A DNA stretch of 38,819 nucleotides from an uncultured Rhodovulum sp. (GTDB lineage: Bacteria; Pseudomonadota; Alphaproteobacteria; Rhodobacterales; Rhodobacteraceae). Both the position numbers and the translations under genes were made by a program. The stretch spans positions 1-38,819 of the forward strand of contig CAMIMK010000002.1 in assembly GCA_946221765.1 (NCBI GenBank). The letters are read 5' to 3'. Positions 8,085 to 16,780 of this stretch are shown one piece after another. Numbering within the stretch: position 1 is the first letter of the stretch; every line of letters starts with the position of its first letter. The notes under the pieces are model-generated. The model made no database searches. It saw only the letters and a program-made list of their open reading frames with translations, and was not told the DNA's origin.

Positions 8085-8978
8085 TCACCGCGACAGGATC
8101 TGACAGAGGGCGTCCAGCTCCTCCAGGCTGCCATAGCGAATCCGCATCTCGCCGGCGGATCGGCCCGGACGATGCTCGATCGTCACCTTGAGCCGCAGGC
8201 TGGCGCTGAGATCTTCCTCGAGCGCGCGGGTGTCGGCATCCTTCGACGGGGCACCGGCGGCCACGGCCGGCTGGACGGGCTGCACCGCAGCCTTGGCCAG
8301 CGCCTCGGTCTGCCGCACCGACAGATCCCGGTCGACGATCTGCCGCGCGAGGGCCTCCGCATTCGGAACCGGCACCAGGGCCCGCGCGTGCCCCGCCGTC
8401 AACTTGCCCGCCCGCAACAGGTCGAGAACCGGCTCCGGCAGCGTCAGCAGGCGCAGGAGATTGGCGATGTGGCTGCGGCTCTTGCCCAGGGCCTCGGCCA
8501 ACCGCTCCTGCGTATGACCAAAGCGGTCCATCAGCTGCCGGTAGCCAAGGGCTTCTTCGACCGCATTCAGATCCGACCGCTGGATATTCTCGATGATCGC
8601 GAGTTCCAGCACTTCGGTATCGTCGAGGCTGCGGATGACCGCGGGCAGGGCATGGATACCGGCCAGCTGTGCCGCCCGCCAGCGCCGTTCACCCGCGACG
8701 ATCTGATAGTCGCCCTCCTGCTCGGGATGCGGGCGGAGCAGCAGCGGCTGGATGACGCCCCGCTCGCGCACCGATGCCGCCAGCTCCTGCAGCTCGCGCT
8801 CGTCGAAGCTGCGCCGCGGCTGGTTCGGATTGGCCCGGATCCTGTCGATCGGGATCAGTCGGTCGCCCACGGGCGCCGGACTGGCGGCGGCCGGCTCCGG
8901 GACGTCCTGCGGCCCGATATCGGCAAGAAGCGCCGACAGACCGCGCCCCAGACCCTTCTTCTCGAGTCCTCCGGCCAT
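8085..8978 (-). CDS. parB: Chromosome-partitioning protein ParB
   Basis: ParB binds parS, spreads as a CTP-dependent clamp and directs origin segregation with ParA. The 297-residue protein has the N-terminal ParA-contact peptide (EKKGLGRGLSALLAD), the CTP-binding motif GERRWRAAQ (about residues 95-103), a helix-turn-helix region around HTQERLAEALGKSRSHIANLLRLL, and a C-terminal dimerisation segment. Possible starts are 8993 (ATGA overlap with the parA stop), 8981 and 8978; I prefer 8978 because GGGAGG lies 5 bases upstream. Two parS sites lie 1.4 and 3.3 kb upstream within the same gene block. Confidence 0.95.
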   Translation of the reverse strand: MAGGLEKKGLGRGLSALLADIGPQDVPEPAAASPAPVGDRLIPIDRIRANPNQPRRSFDERELQELAASVRERGVIQPLLLRPHPEQEGDYQIVAGERRWRAAQLAGIHALPAVIRSLDDTEVLELAIIENIQRSDLNAVEEALGYRQLMDRFGHTQERLAEALGKSRSHIANLLRLLTLPEPVLDLLRAGKLTAGHARALVPVPNAEALARQIVDRDLSVRQTEALAKAAVQPVQPAVAAGAPSKDADTRALEEDLSASLRLKVTIEHRPGRSAGEMRIRYGSLEELDALCQILSR

Positions 8979-8989
8979 CATCGCCTCCC

Positions 8990-9799
8990 TCATTCGTGAA
9001 CCGCAAGATGCCGGGTGACGCCGGCCCGGGCAAGAAACTCACCGGCAAATCGCTGGTAGGCGACACTGCCACTGCTGGCGCGATCATAAATCAACGCCGG
9101 CATTGCATGCGACGGCGCTTCGCTCAGCCGGACATTGCGGGGAATGATCGTCTCATAGACCAGGCTGCCGAGATTTTCGCGGACGTCGGAGGCCACCTGC
9201 GCCGAGAGATTATTCCGCCGGTCATACATCGTCAAAACGATCCCGTGGATTCGCAGCGCCGGGTTCGAACCGCTCCGGATTGTCTGGACAGTGCGCATCA
9301 GCTGCGACAAGCCCTCGAGCGCGAAGAACTCGCACTGCAGCGGAACCAGAACGGCATTCGCCGCCACCAGCGCATTGATCGTCAGGAGGCTGAGCGCCGG
9401 CGGACAATCGATGAAGACAAAGTCCAGATCGTCCAGCAGTGGATGCGACCCCTGCAAAAAATCCTTTATCTTGTGGATTCTGCGCGGGTCATCAGCCATA
9501 TCTAGCTCTGCAGAGCTCAAATCAGGTGTTGCGGGCAGCAGGGTCAGCCCCGGGACGACCGTAAAGGCGACCTCGAAATTCTCATCGACATTCAGCAACA
9601 GGTCATAGGAGGTATAATTGCGTTCTGGCAGCGCAACACCGAGGCCGGTTGACGCATTCCCCTGCGGATCGAGGTCGATCAGCAGCACGCGATAGCCCAA
9701 GGCCGACAGGGCCGTCGCAAGGTTGATGGCCGTCGTGGTCTTGCCGACACCGCCCTTCTGGTTGGCGATCGCAACGACCTGGCGACTAGGCTCTGACAC
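8990..9799 (-). CDS. parA: Chromosome-partitioning ATPase ParA
   Basis: ParA is the Walker-type ATPase whose gradient on the nucleoid moves ParB-parS complexes. The 269-residue protein begins SEPSRQVVAIANQKGGVGKT, with the deviant Walker A KGGVGKTT, the DLDPQGNAS switch motif and the hydrophobic Walker B strand ending FIDCPP. The frame is open upstream, but the only start that fits the family is the GTG at 9799, which has GGAG about 10 bases upstream. It overlaps the rsmG end by 14 bases, and its stop overlaps the upstream alternative ATG of parB, so the genes are tightly coupled. Confidence 0.95.
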   Translation of the reverse strand: MSEPSRQVVAIANQKGGVGKTTTAINLATALSALGYRVLLIDLDPQGNASTGLGVALPERNYTSYDLLLNVDENFEVAFTVVPGLTLLPATPDLSSAELDMADDPRRIHKIKDFLQGSHPLLDDLDFVFIDCPPALSLLTINALVAANAVLVPLQCEFFALEGLSQLMRTVQTIRSGSNPALRIHGIVLTMYDRRNNLSAQVASDVRENLGSLVYETIIPRNVRLSEAPSHAMPALIYDRASSGSVAYQRFAGEFLARAGVTRHLAVHE

Positions 9800-10406
9800 G
9801 ATTGAGCGCTCCAATTTCGAGAATCCTGGCCTGCGGGTCGGTGCGGCTCTGATGCGCGACATGGTTAAATTTCCATGTAGCCTGGGCCGCTTCCACCTCC
9901 TTATGCACCGTGCGGCCTTTGGGAAACAAGGCCACACCGTCAGGTTTTCGATGTCGGTTCGTCCATTCCAGCAGCTGTGACAGCGGGGCAAGCGCCCGTG
10001 CAGACAGGATATCTGCCGATTGCGGCGAAAGATCTTCCACACGGGCAATCTTGATATCGACCGACAGCCCGGTTTCAAGAGCAACGGTGCGAAGAAAGGC
10101 CGCCTTGCGGTGATCGCTCTCGACAAGCGTTGTCTGAAGGGCGGAGCCCGCGCCTGCGGCAAGGATCGCAACAATCAGGCCCGGAAACCCCCCACCGGAG
10201 CCAATATCGAGCCAATGACCCTCCGCCGGATGGCAGAGACCCCAGATCTGGGCCGAATCCTTGAAATGACGATCCCGCAGATCCGGGAGGGAGGCGGGGG
10301 ATACCAGATTTACCGTCCGGTTCCATTTTTGCAGCAGGGCCGCAAAGATATCCAGACGCTCGGATGTTTCACGTGAAACATTCGCGAGGAGCTCACTCGA
10401 CTTCAT
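9786..10406 (-). CDS. rsmG: 16S rRNA (guanine527-N7)-methyltransferase RsmG
   Basis: RsmG (GidB) methylates G527 of 16S rRNA using S-adenosylmethionine; its loss gives low-level streptomycin resistance in several bacteria. The 206-residue protein has the SAM-binding loop LDIGSGGGFPGL (about residues 66-77). Residues NVSRETSE near the start are encoded by a perfect parS site, a well-known feature of this gene. Its ATG overlaps the mnmG stop by four bases, and its 3' end overlaps parA. Confidence 0.95.
   Translation of the reverse strand: MKSSELLANVSRETSERLDIFAALLQKWNRTVNLVSPASLPDLRDRHFKDSAQIWGLCHPAEGHWLDIGSGGGFPGLIVAILAAGAGSALQTTLVESDHRKAAFLRTVALETGLSVDIKIARVEDLSPQSADILSARALAPLSQLLEWTNRHRKPDGVALFPKGRTVHKEVEAAQATWKFNHVAHQSRTDPQARILEIGALNRVRA
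10365..10380. other. parS centromere site 1
   Basis: The 16-base palindrome TGTTTCACGTGAAACA is an exact match to the bacterial parS consensus bound by ParB. It lies inside the 5' end of rsmG and encodes part of its N-terminus. It is about 5.2 kb from the candidate oriC. Confidence 0.95.
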
Positions 10407-12271
10407 GACGGCACGCGCTCGGAACCGCGGCTCTTGATCAGCAAGAGCGCAAGCGCCGCCGGCGTCATTCCCTCGATCCGGCTTGCCTGACCGACGCTTG
10501 CTGGCCGAACCCGGGCCAGTTTCTCCCGCAGTTCACCGCTCAACCCTGACAGGCTGTGATAGTCGAGGCTGGTATCGAGAACCGTTTCCTGGTCGCGCCG
10601 AACAGCCTCTGCGTCCTTTGCCTGACGCGCCAGATAGGGCAGATAATGGCACTCGCAGGCAATCTGATCCCAGATCTCGCGATCATGGCAGGCCAGATCC
10701 GGAAACTGCTCGAGGATACTGTCCACGGAGATTTCCGGATAGGACAGGAGGGTGGAAATGCTCCGGGAGACTCCGTCCTGGTTGACCGAAAACCCAAGTC
10801 GCCGGGCTTCCGTGGGGCTGAGATGGCGTGAGTTTGCTGCCTCTCGCGCCGCAGAAAGCCGCTCCATCTTGTCCAGGAAGGCTGCGCGCCGGGGTTCCCC
10901 TACGCAACCGACCTGAATTCCCGAATATGTCAGCCGCTGATCTGCGTTATCCGCGCGCAGGGTCAGGCGAAATTCTGACCGGGAGGTAAAAACCCGATAG
11001 GGTTCCGTTACACCGCGGGACACGAGATCGTCGATCATCACTCCGATATAGGACGTAGTCCTCTCGGGAATGAGCCCGCCGTCTTCTCGCGCTGCGGCCG
11101 CCGCATTAATCCCTGCGATCAGGCCCTGACCCGCTGCCTCCTCATATCCTGTGGTGCCATTAATCTGACCCGCAAGATATAGCCCCTTCAGCACACGGCT
11201 TTCCAGGCAATGGTCCAGCTGCCGCGGATCCAGATAATCATACTCCACGGCATATCCCGGCTGCAGGATCTCGGCTCGCTCCAATCCCGGGATGGAGTGG
11301 ACATAGTTTTCTTGAACGTCAGCAGGGAGGGAAGTGGAAATCCCGTTGGGATAGATCACGTCCGAGGTCAGACCTTCCGGTTCAAGATAGATCTGGTGGC
11401 TACTCTGCCCCGCAAACCGCAAGATCTTGTCCTCGATCGACGGACAGTAGCGCGGCCCCTTCCCCGAAATCGCCCCCCCATAGAGCGCCGAGCGGTCCAG
11501 ATTCCGCCGGATGATGTCGTGCGTCTCCGGAGTCGTCCCCGTGACTCCGCAGGAAATCTGCGGAGCAACGCTTTCCGGGCGCAGGAAAGACAGGAAAACC
11601 GGATCGCTGTCGCCCGGTTGCAAGCCCACAGCGGTCCAGTCGATGCTCGAAGCCCGAAGCCGCGGCGGAGTTCCAGTCTTGAGTCGCCGCGTTTCGAACC
11701 CGAGATCCCGCAGTGCGTCGGCAAGTTTCAAAGCCGACGCATCCCCGATCCGGCCGGCCGGGCGCTGTTCATGTCCGATATGGATCACGCCCCCGAGAAA
11801 GGTTCCCGTGGTGAGAACCACGCTCCGCGCCAGAATCTCAGCCGCGGATGTCCGCACCCCGGAAACCCGCGTCCCCTCCATGAGGAGATCCTGGACTTCC
11901 GCTTCGAGAACAGTGAGATGCGCCTGATCCCGAACGGCTCGTTGAACGGCGGACCGATACAGGTCCCGATCGCATTGTGCCCGTGGCCCCCGCACCGCGG
12001 GTCCCTTGCGGCGGTTCAGCAGCCGATACTGGATTGCTGCTTCATCCGCGCACCGACCCATGATCCCGTCCAGGGCATCGATCTCCCGAACGATATGTCC
12101 TTTTCCTATCCCCCCGATAGCGGGGTTGCAGGACATTTCTCCAAGGCGATCCCGTCGATGCGTGACAAGGGCGACCTCTGCCCCCATGCGGGCTGCGGCA
12201 AGGGCCGCTTCCGTTCCGGCGTGACCTCCGCCAACCACAATGACGTCGAAGCGATGTTTCACGTGAAACAA
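10403..12271 (-). CDS. mnmG: tRNA uridine 5-carboxymethylaminomethyl modification enzyme MnmG
   Basis: MnmG (GidA) is the FAD-containing partner of MnmE; together they install the cmnm5 (or nm5) group on the wobble uridine of tRNAs. The 622-residue protein has the N-terminal FAD-binding motif GGGHAGTEAALAAARMGA (about residues 14-31), the signature GPRAQCDRDLYR, and the C-terminal helical domain that contacts MnmE. Length is normal for the family. The start MFHVKH is encoded by a parS site. It follows mnmE with a gap of two bases and overlaps rsmG by four. Confidence 0.97.
   Translation of the reverse strand: MFHVKHRFDVIVVGGGHAGTEAALAAARMGAEVALVTHRRDRLGEMSCNPAIGGIGKGHIVREIDALDGIMGRCADEAAIQYRLLNRRKGPAVRGPRAQCDRDLYRSAVQRAVRDQAHLTVLEAEVQDLLMEGTRVSGVRTSAAEILARSVVLTTGTFLGGVIHIGHEQRPAGRIGDASALKLADALRDLGFETRRLKTGTPPRLRASSIDWTAVGLQPGDSDPVFLSFLRPESVAPQISCGVTGTTPETHDIIRRNLDRSALYGGAISGKGPRYCPSIEDKILRFAGQSSHQIYLEPEGLTSDVIYPNGISTSLPADVQENYVHSIPGLERAEILQPGYAVEYDYLDPRQLDHCLESRVLKGLYLAGQINGTTGYEEAAGQGLIAGINAAAAAREDGGLIPERTTSYIGVMIDDLVSRGVTEPYRVFTSRSEFRLTLRADNADQRLTYSGIQVGCVGEPRRAAFLDKMERLSAAREAANSRHLSPTEARRLGFSVNQDGVSRSISTLLSYPEISVDSILEQFPDLACHDREIWDQIACECHYLPYLARQAKDAEAVRRDQETVLDTSLDYHSLSGLSGELREKLARVRPASVGQASRIEGMTPAALALLLIKSRGSERVPS
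12255..12270. other. parS centromere site 2
   Basis: A second exact 16-base parS palindrome, TGTTTCACGTGAAACA, covers the first codons of mnmG (MFHVKH). It is about 3.3 kb from the candidate oriC and 1.9 kb from the other site. Confidence 0.95.
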
Positions 12272-12273
12272 TC

Positions 12274-13581
12274 CTACTTGCCGATACAGAACCTCGAGAA
12301 GACCGCGTCCAAAACCGACTCGGCTTCCGTGCGTCCTGTTAGACGATCAAGGTGGGTCAAGGCTACACGCAATTCTTCAGCGACCACTTCTGCGTCGCCT
12401 TCCTCGAGAATCTGGCGCGCCATCGACATCGCCTCCATCGCGGCTGCAACGGCCGCCCGCTGCCGGGCCCCAGCAATTGCACCGCTTGCCGTCACCCGGT
12501 CCCGAAGACGAAGATGCACCTGATCCAGCAGATCGGGAAGACCGGCCCCCGTCAACCCGGACACAGCCAGACCACTTGCCTTCTCGAGGAGATCTGCCTT
12601 GCCGGTGACAAGGATATCTCCCTCCATCGGAGAAACGCCAAGCTCGGCGACATCCGCCGGATCCGAGAGCAGGAACACGCGCAGGTCCGCCGCCGTTGCC
12701 CTGTCCCGGGCTCGCTCGATTCCGGCAGCTTCGATACCCGTTGCCGTCGCACGAATACCAGCCATGTCGAGGAAGGTAACTGCGATGCCCTGGAGATCCA
12801 TCCGCACCTCGAGGATATCCCGGGTCGTGCCCGCCTCCGGTGAGGTCAGCGCAACGTCGCGCCGGGCGAGTGCGTTCAGGAGCGTCGACTTGCCAGCATT
12901 CGGTACACCGACGATCGCGACTTCGAAGCCATCCCGCAGACGTTCGGCATGCGCGGCGCCTTGCAGATTTCGGTCAAGGTCCCTGACCAATTCGTCGAGG
13001 ATATGGCCTGCCGCGTCCCGCTGCTCCGGCAGCTCTTCGTCCGCAAAATCGATCTCCGTTTCCAGCAGCGCCAGGGCATCCACCAGTCGACCCCGCCATC
13101 CATCGACCAGACGCGCAACGCCTCCGCCCAGTTGCTCGAGAGCCCGGCGATGCTGCTCGGCCGTTTCTGCTGACAGAAGGTCTGCAAGCCCTTCGGCCTG
13201 TGACAGGTCCAGCCTCTGGTTGACGATCGCCCGGCGCGTGAACTCGCCCGGCTCGGCTGCACGAAGGCCTGGCAACCGTGCAAGGCATGCAAGCAGGCGG
13301 GTCCGGACAGCTGTACTGCCATGAACCTGCAGTTCGGCAATATCCTCACCCGTGGCACTCGAGGGTCCGGCAAACCAGAGGACCACGCCATGGTCGATCG
13401 CATCTCCGGTGTCCGGATCGAGGATCCATTGTACGGACAAACGATCGCGGCCGTTCCAACCCGTCAGGGCAAGAACGGCCGCAGCCGAATTGGGACCAGA
13501 AATGCGAATTACGCTGATTGCTGCTACGGAAAATCCTGTAGATACAGCAAATATCGTATCTCCGAGATGCGATCTATTCAC
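12274..13581 (-). CDS. mnmE: tRNA modification GTPase MnmE
   Basis: MnmE (TrmE) is the GTPase partner of MnmG in wobble-uridine modification and binds a folate-derived one-carbon donor. The 435-residue protein has the N-terminal DTIFA start, a G domain with P-loop GVPNAGKS (225-232), GTTRD (251-255) and DMAG (262-265), and the terminal FCIGK with Cys432. The G4 base-recognition motif reads TGKAD, with Gly327 in place of the usual Asn, so guanine specificity may rest on other contacts; similar changes are not rare in alphaproteobacteria. The start is a GTG at 13581, preceded by AGG; the nearby ATG is followed by a stop. It begins 5 bases after the rho stop. Confidence 0.94.
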   Translation of the reverse strand: MNRSHLGDTIFAVSTGFSVAAISVIRISGPNSAAAVLALTGWNGRDRLSVQWILDPDTGDAIDHGVVLWFAGPSSATGEDIAELQVHGSTAVRTRLLACLARLPGLRAAEPGEFTRRAIVNQRLDLSQAEGLADLLSAETAEQHRRALEQLGGGVARLVDGWRGRLVDALALLETEIDFADEELPEQRDAAGHILDELVRDLDRNLQGAAHAERLRDGFEVAIVGVPNAGKSTLLNALARRDVALTSPEAGTTRDILEVRMDLQGIAVTFLDMAGIRATATGIEAAGIERARDRATAADLRVFLLSDPADVAELGVSPMEGDILVTGKADLLEKASGLAVSGLTGAGLPDLLDQVHLRLRDRVTASGAIAGARQRAAVAAAMEAMSMARQILEEGDAEVVAEELRVALTHLDRLTGRTEAESVLDAVFSRFCIGK

Positions 13582-13586
13582 ATCAC

Positions 13587-14870
13587 CTAACTGTTCATGG
13601 ACTCGAAGAACTCCGAGTTCGTCTTGGTCTGCTTCAGTTTCCCAAGAAGGAACTCGATCGCATCTGTCGTCCCCATCGGATTCAGGATCCGGCGCAGGAT
13701 GAACATCTTGGTGAGATCGGTCTTGTCGACCAGCAGCTCTTCCTTGCGGGTACCGGACTTGAGGATGTCGACGGCCGGGAATACCCGCTTGTCCGCGATC
13801 TTGCGGTCGAGGACCAGCTCCGAGTTGCCGGTGCCCTTGAATTCCTCGAAGATCACCTCGTCCATACGGCTGCCCGTATCGATCAGCGCCGTGGCGATGA
13901 TGGTCAGCGAACCGCCTTCCTCGATATTACGCGCGGCACCGAAGAACCGCTTCGGCCGCTGGAGGGCATTGGCATCGACACCACCCGTCAGCACCTTGCC
14001 CGAGCTCGGGACGACGGTGTTGTAGGCACGGCCGAGGCGGGTGATCGAGTCGAGCAAGATCACGACGTCCCGCTTGTGTTCGACCAGCCGCTTGGCCTTC
14101 TCGATGACCATTTCGGCGACGGCGACATGCCGGGTCGCGGGCTCGTCGAAAGTCGAGGCGACGACCTCGCCCTTCACCGACCGCTGCATGTCGGTCACTT
14201 CCTCGGGCCGCTCGTCGACCAGCAGGACGATGAGGAAGCACTCGGGATGGTTCCGTTCGATCGAGGCGGCGATGTTTTGCAGGATCACCGTCTTGCCGGT
14301 GCGCGGCGGCGCCACGATCAGGCCGCGCTGACCCTTGCCGATCGGCGCGACAAGGTCGATCACCCGGGCGGAGCGATCCTTGATCGTGGGATCCTCGATC
14401 TCGAGCTTGATGCGCTCGTCGGGATAGAGCGGAGTCAGGTTGTCGAAATGCACCTTGTGCCGGGCCTTCTCGGGATCCTCGAAGTTGATCCTCGAGACCT
14501 TCACCAGGCCAAAGTAACGCTCGCCTTCCTTGGGCGCCCGGATCACGCCCTCGACCGTATCGCCGGTGCGGAGGTTGAACTTCCGGATCTGGTTCGGACT
14601 GACATAGATATCATCCGGCCCGGCCAGATAATTCGCCTCGGGCGAGCGGAGGAAGCCGAAACCGTCCTGGAGCACCTCGAGGACACCGTCGCCGGAGATT
14701 TCCACCCCTTCCTCGGCCATGTCCTTGAGGATGGCGAACATCATGTCGCCCTTGCGCATGCTGGACGCGTTGTCGATCTCGAGCTCTTCGGCCATGCGCA
14801 GCAGGTCGGCGGGGCTCTTAGACTTCAGTTCGGCGAGAGACAGCTGTTCGATGCCGTCAGCCAGATCCAT
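13587..14870 (-). CDS. rho: Transcription termination factor Rho
   Basis: Rho is the hexameric RNA helicase that ends factor-dependent transcription. The 427-residue protein has the N-terminal Rho helix domain (LSLAELKSKSPADLLRMAEEL), the RNA-binding cold-shock-like domain (about 50-125) and the ATPase domain with Walker A APPRTGKT (177-184) and the Walker B stretch ending VDERPEE. I chose the ATG at 14870 because it gives the normal family length; in-frame TTG codons slightly upstream are possible. mnmE follows after 5 bases. An inverted repeat at 14966-14982 overlaps a possible promoter. Confidence 0.96.
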   Translation of the reverse strand: MDLADGIEQLSLAELKSKSPADLLRMAEELEIDNASSMRKGDMMFAILKDMAEEGVEISGDGVLEVLQDGFGFLRSPEANYLAGPDDIYVSPNQIRKFNLRTGDTVEGVIRAPKEGERYFGLVKVSRINFEDPEKARHKVHFDNLTPLYPDERIKLEIEDPTIKDRSARVIDLVAPIGKGQRGLIVAPPRTGKTVILQNIAASIERNHPECFLIVLLVDERPEEVTDMQRSVKGEVVASTFDEPATRHVAVAEMVIEKAKRLVEHKRDVVILLDSITRLGRAYNTVVPSSGKVLTGGVDANALQRPKRFFGAARNIEEGGSLTIIATALIDTGSRMDEVIFEEFKGTGNSELVLDRKIADKRVFPAVDILKSGTRKEELLVDKTDLTKMFILRRILNPMGTTDAIEFLLGKLKQTKTNSEFFESMNS

Positions 14871-14965
14871 CTGGACAGTCAAATCCAATAACCTCGGATG
14901 TTCTTTGTCAGGAGTATGATAGCCGGTCGGTGATGTCGCCAGCCCTTGTAATCTCGATTGCATAC

Positions 14966-14982
14966 TTGACCCCGGTTGTCAA
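14966..14982. promoter_or_regulatory. Inverted repeat upstream of rho
   Basis: TTGAC and GTCAA are separated by seven bases, forming a palindrome about 100 bases before the rho start. On the minus strand the same sequence contains a perfect -35 hexamer TTGACA (14977-14982), although the -10 at the right distance is poor. It could be an operator, a promoter element or chance. Confidence 0.35.
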
Positions 14983-14995
14983 ACCGCGAGCCGCT

Positions 14996-15451
14996 TCAGA
15001 AGGGCCGGACGATCACCATGATGACTATGACGACGAGCGCCAGGGTCGGAAGTTCGTTGGCCAGGCGATAGCTGCGGCCGGAAAGGGTGTTTCGGCCCGC
15101 CTCGAGGTCCAGCCTGCGCGCGTCGAGCCAGTGGTGGAACCCGGTCAGCCCGATCACGGCCGCGAGCTTCACGTAAATCCAGAGATCGCTTCCCCAGGCG
15201 ATAACACCGGGCGTCAGCAGCAGGGCCACGCCAAAAAGCCATGTGGCCATCATGGCCGGGCGCATGATCACCCTGTAGAGCCGCCGCTCCATGACCACCA
15301 GCGTCTCGCGCAGGGCGTCGCTCCGGTGACCTTCTTCGACATGATAGACGAACAGCCGGGGCAGGTAAAACAGCCCCGCCATCCATGCGACCATCGAGAT
15401 CACATGCAGGGCCTTCGTCCAGGGATAGAGGGCCGAGAGAAGTGTCGACAT
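14996..15451 (-). CDS. hemJ: Protoporphyrinogen IX oxidase HemJ
   Basis: HemJ is the membrane protein that oxidises protoporphyrinogen IX to protoporphyrin IX, the step before ferrochelatase. The 151-residue protein begins with PWTKALHVISMVAWMAGLFYLPRLF, which holds the conserved Lys13 and His16, and has four predicted membrane segments as is usual for the family (140-150 residues). The ATG at 15451 was preferred over upstream starts because it matches HemJ N-termini. It lies directly beside the candidate oriC and upstream of rho. hemH, the next enzyme of the pathway, is 3 kb away on the other side of the origin. Confidence 0.93.
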   Translation of the reverse strand: MSTLLSALYPWTKALHVISMVAWMAGLFYLPRLFVYHVEEGHRSDALRETLVVMERRLYRVIMRPAMMATWLFGVALLLTPGVIAWGSDLWIYVKLAAVIGLTGFHHWLDARRLDLEAGRNTLSGRSYRLANELPTLALVVIVIMVIVRPF

Positions 15452-15484
15452 TGCACAGCACCATTTTCTCGAGCCGCCTAGCAC

Positions 15485-15925
15485 CCGGAAGAGAGAGTTC
15501 CAAGCCTGTCCAATGCTCGAGAGAAGATAGTCTGATTTATCTTTCTTTTGGTGATTTTAGTAAGGCGCTGAGTCATGGGGATAACCATTTCGAGGGCGTT
15601 CATCCACCGACTTATCCACAGGTGTGTCGGAGGGTGGTACTGCGCAAGTGAATGCCGCATATCGAGCATTGGGTCTTGGTGTGGACAAATTGTAGCCTCC
15701 GGTTTTCAGCAAATTAACCCTGTTCTCAACTCGGAGAAGAGGCCAGAAAAACCGGGGTTCCGATGTGCACCGCAACGTTCTCCACGGTTGTGCACGACAG
15801 GGATTCACAGGCTGCAAAACCGGGGTGAAGGGTGTGGAGAACGGCACGGGAAAGGCTGGCTTCCCCAGTTCGCGGATCTTCTCCCGGGGCAGCGGCCCGG
15901 TTGCCCACGAACTTGTCCACAGGGG
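15485..15925. other. Candidate chromosomal replication origin (oriC)
   Basis: This gene-free stretch between hemJ and the nitrilase gene has a perfect DnaA box TTATCCACA (15612-15620), and boxes with one mismatch at 15576-15584 (minus), 15680-15688 (minus), 15833-15841 (minus) and 15913-15921 (plus). Weaker ones are at 15600-15608, 15778-15786, 15788-15796 and 15801-15809. An AT-rich run at about 15529-15564 could be the unwinding element. Two GANTC sites (15570-15574 and 15802-15806) would be targets of the alphaproteobacterial CcrM methylase. The motif AAAACCGG occurs three times. Neighbouring parAB, parS, rho and mnmG match known origin regions in related bacteria. The call rests on motif density and context. 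Confidence 0.8.
15612..15620 (+). other. DnaA box, exact consensus
   Basis: TTATCCACA matches the high-affinity DnaA box TTATNCACA exactly. It is the best of at least five good boxes in the candidate origin. Confidence 0.8.
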
Positions 15926-16777
15926 TCAGGGGCGGGTCTTGTCCGGACCCTGCCAGGACCGGATATGGCTGAGCGCGGGAATCCGGGCTCGGGCCTTGTC
16001 GACCTGCTCGAGGTCGAGTTCGACAATGGAGAGGCCCGGATCCCTGCCGGCATCGGTCAGAACCTCGCCCCAGGGGGAAACGGCGAGGCTGTGGCCATAG
16101 GTCCGTCGCGGCCGCCCGCTGGCGCTCGGGTGGTCCCCGGTCTGGGCGGGCGCCAGGACGAAGCAGCCCGTCTCGATCGCTCTGGCCCTGAGCAGGACAT
16201 GCCAGTGCGCCGCGCCGGTCGGAACCGTGAAGGCGGCCGGAATGGTCAGGATGCGGGCTCCGCCAAGGGCGAGGTCACGAAACAGCGCCGGGAAGCGGAG
16301 ATCGTAGCAGATGCTGAGCCCGAGGCAGGTTCCGGCGGCCTGAACGGTGACAGCCCGGTCCCCGGGCCGATAGGCGGCCGACTCCCGATAGGTTTCCCCC
16401 GCATCCAGGGTGACGTCGAACATGTGGATCTTGTCGTAGCGCGCCAGGATGCTGCCATCCGGGCCGATGACGAGGCACCTGTTCACGAAACGGGTTTCGG
16501 GTGGCTCGGCCTTGAAGGCAAGGCTGCCGGCCACGATGGTGAGGTCAAGCTCGCGCGCCAGACTGCGCAGACGTGCCAGAGTGGGATCCTCGCCCTCGAG
16601 GCACAACACCTCCGCCTGCCGCTCGCGGCTTGCTGCCAGGATGTTGGTGCATTCCGGCGTCAGCGCAAGTGTCGCGCCACGGTTTGCCGCCTCACGCAGC
16701 GCGGAGTCCGTCAGCCGCAGGTTTGCCTCGGGATCATCTCCGGCGCAGAGCTGAAGCAGCGCCGCGCGAAGGATCAT
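15926..16777 (-). CDS. Carbon-nitrogen hydrolase, Nit1/deaminated glutathione amidase type
   Basis: This 283-residue cytoplasmic enzyme belongs to the nitrilase superfamily. The catalytic triad is visible as Glu42 (in TPECTN), Lys116 (in YDKIHMFD) and Cys157 (in SICYDLRFP). The KIHMFDVTL and CYDLRFP signatures are those of the Nit1/Nit2 branch, which hydrolyses deaminated glutathione or omega-amides. It starts 3 bases after the stop of the glutaredoxin gene, which fits a glutathione-related repair role. Its 3' end touches the last DnaA box of the candidate origin. Substrate choice cannot be settled from sequence. Confidence 0.9.
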   Translation of the reverse strand: MILRAALLQLCAGDDPEANLRLTDSALREAANRGATLALTPECTNILAASRERQAEVLCLEGEDPTLARLRSLARELDLTIVAGSLAFKAEPPETRFVNRCLVIGPDGSILARYDKIHMFDVTLDAGETYRESAAYRPGDRAVTVQAAGTCLGLSICYDLRFPALFRDLALGGARILTIPAAFTVPTGAAHWHVLLRARAIETGCFVLAPAQTGDHPSASGRPRRTYGHSLAVSPWGEVLTDAGRDPGLSIVELDLEQVDKARARIPALSHIRSWQGPDKTRP

Positions 16778-16780
16778 GGA

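Noticed and set aside
9243..9275. GGGTTCGAAC resembling a tRNA T-arm
   Set aside because: It is inside the parA coding sequence, with no acceptor or anticodon stems around it.
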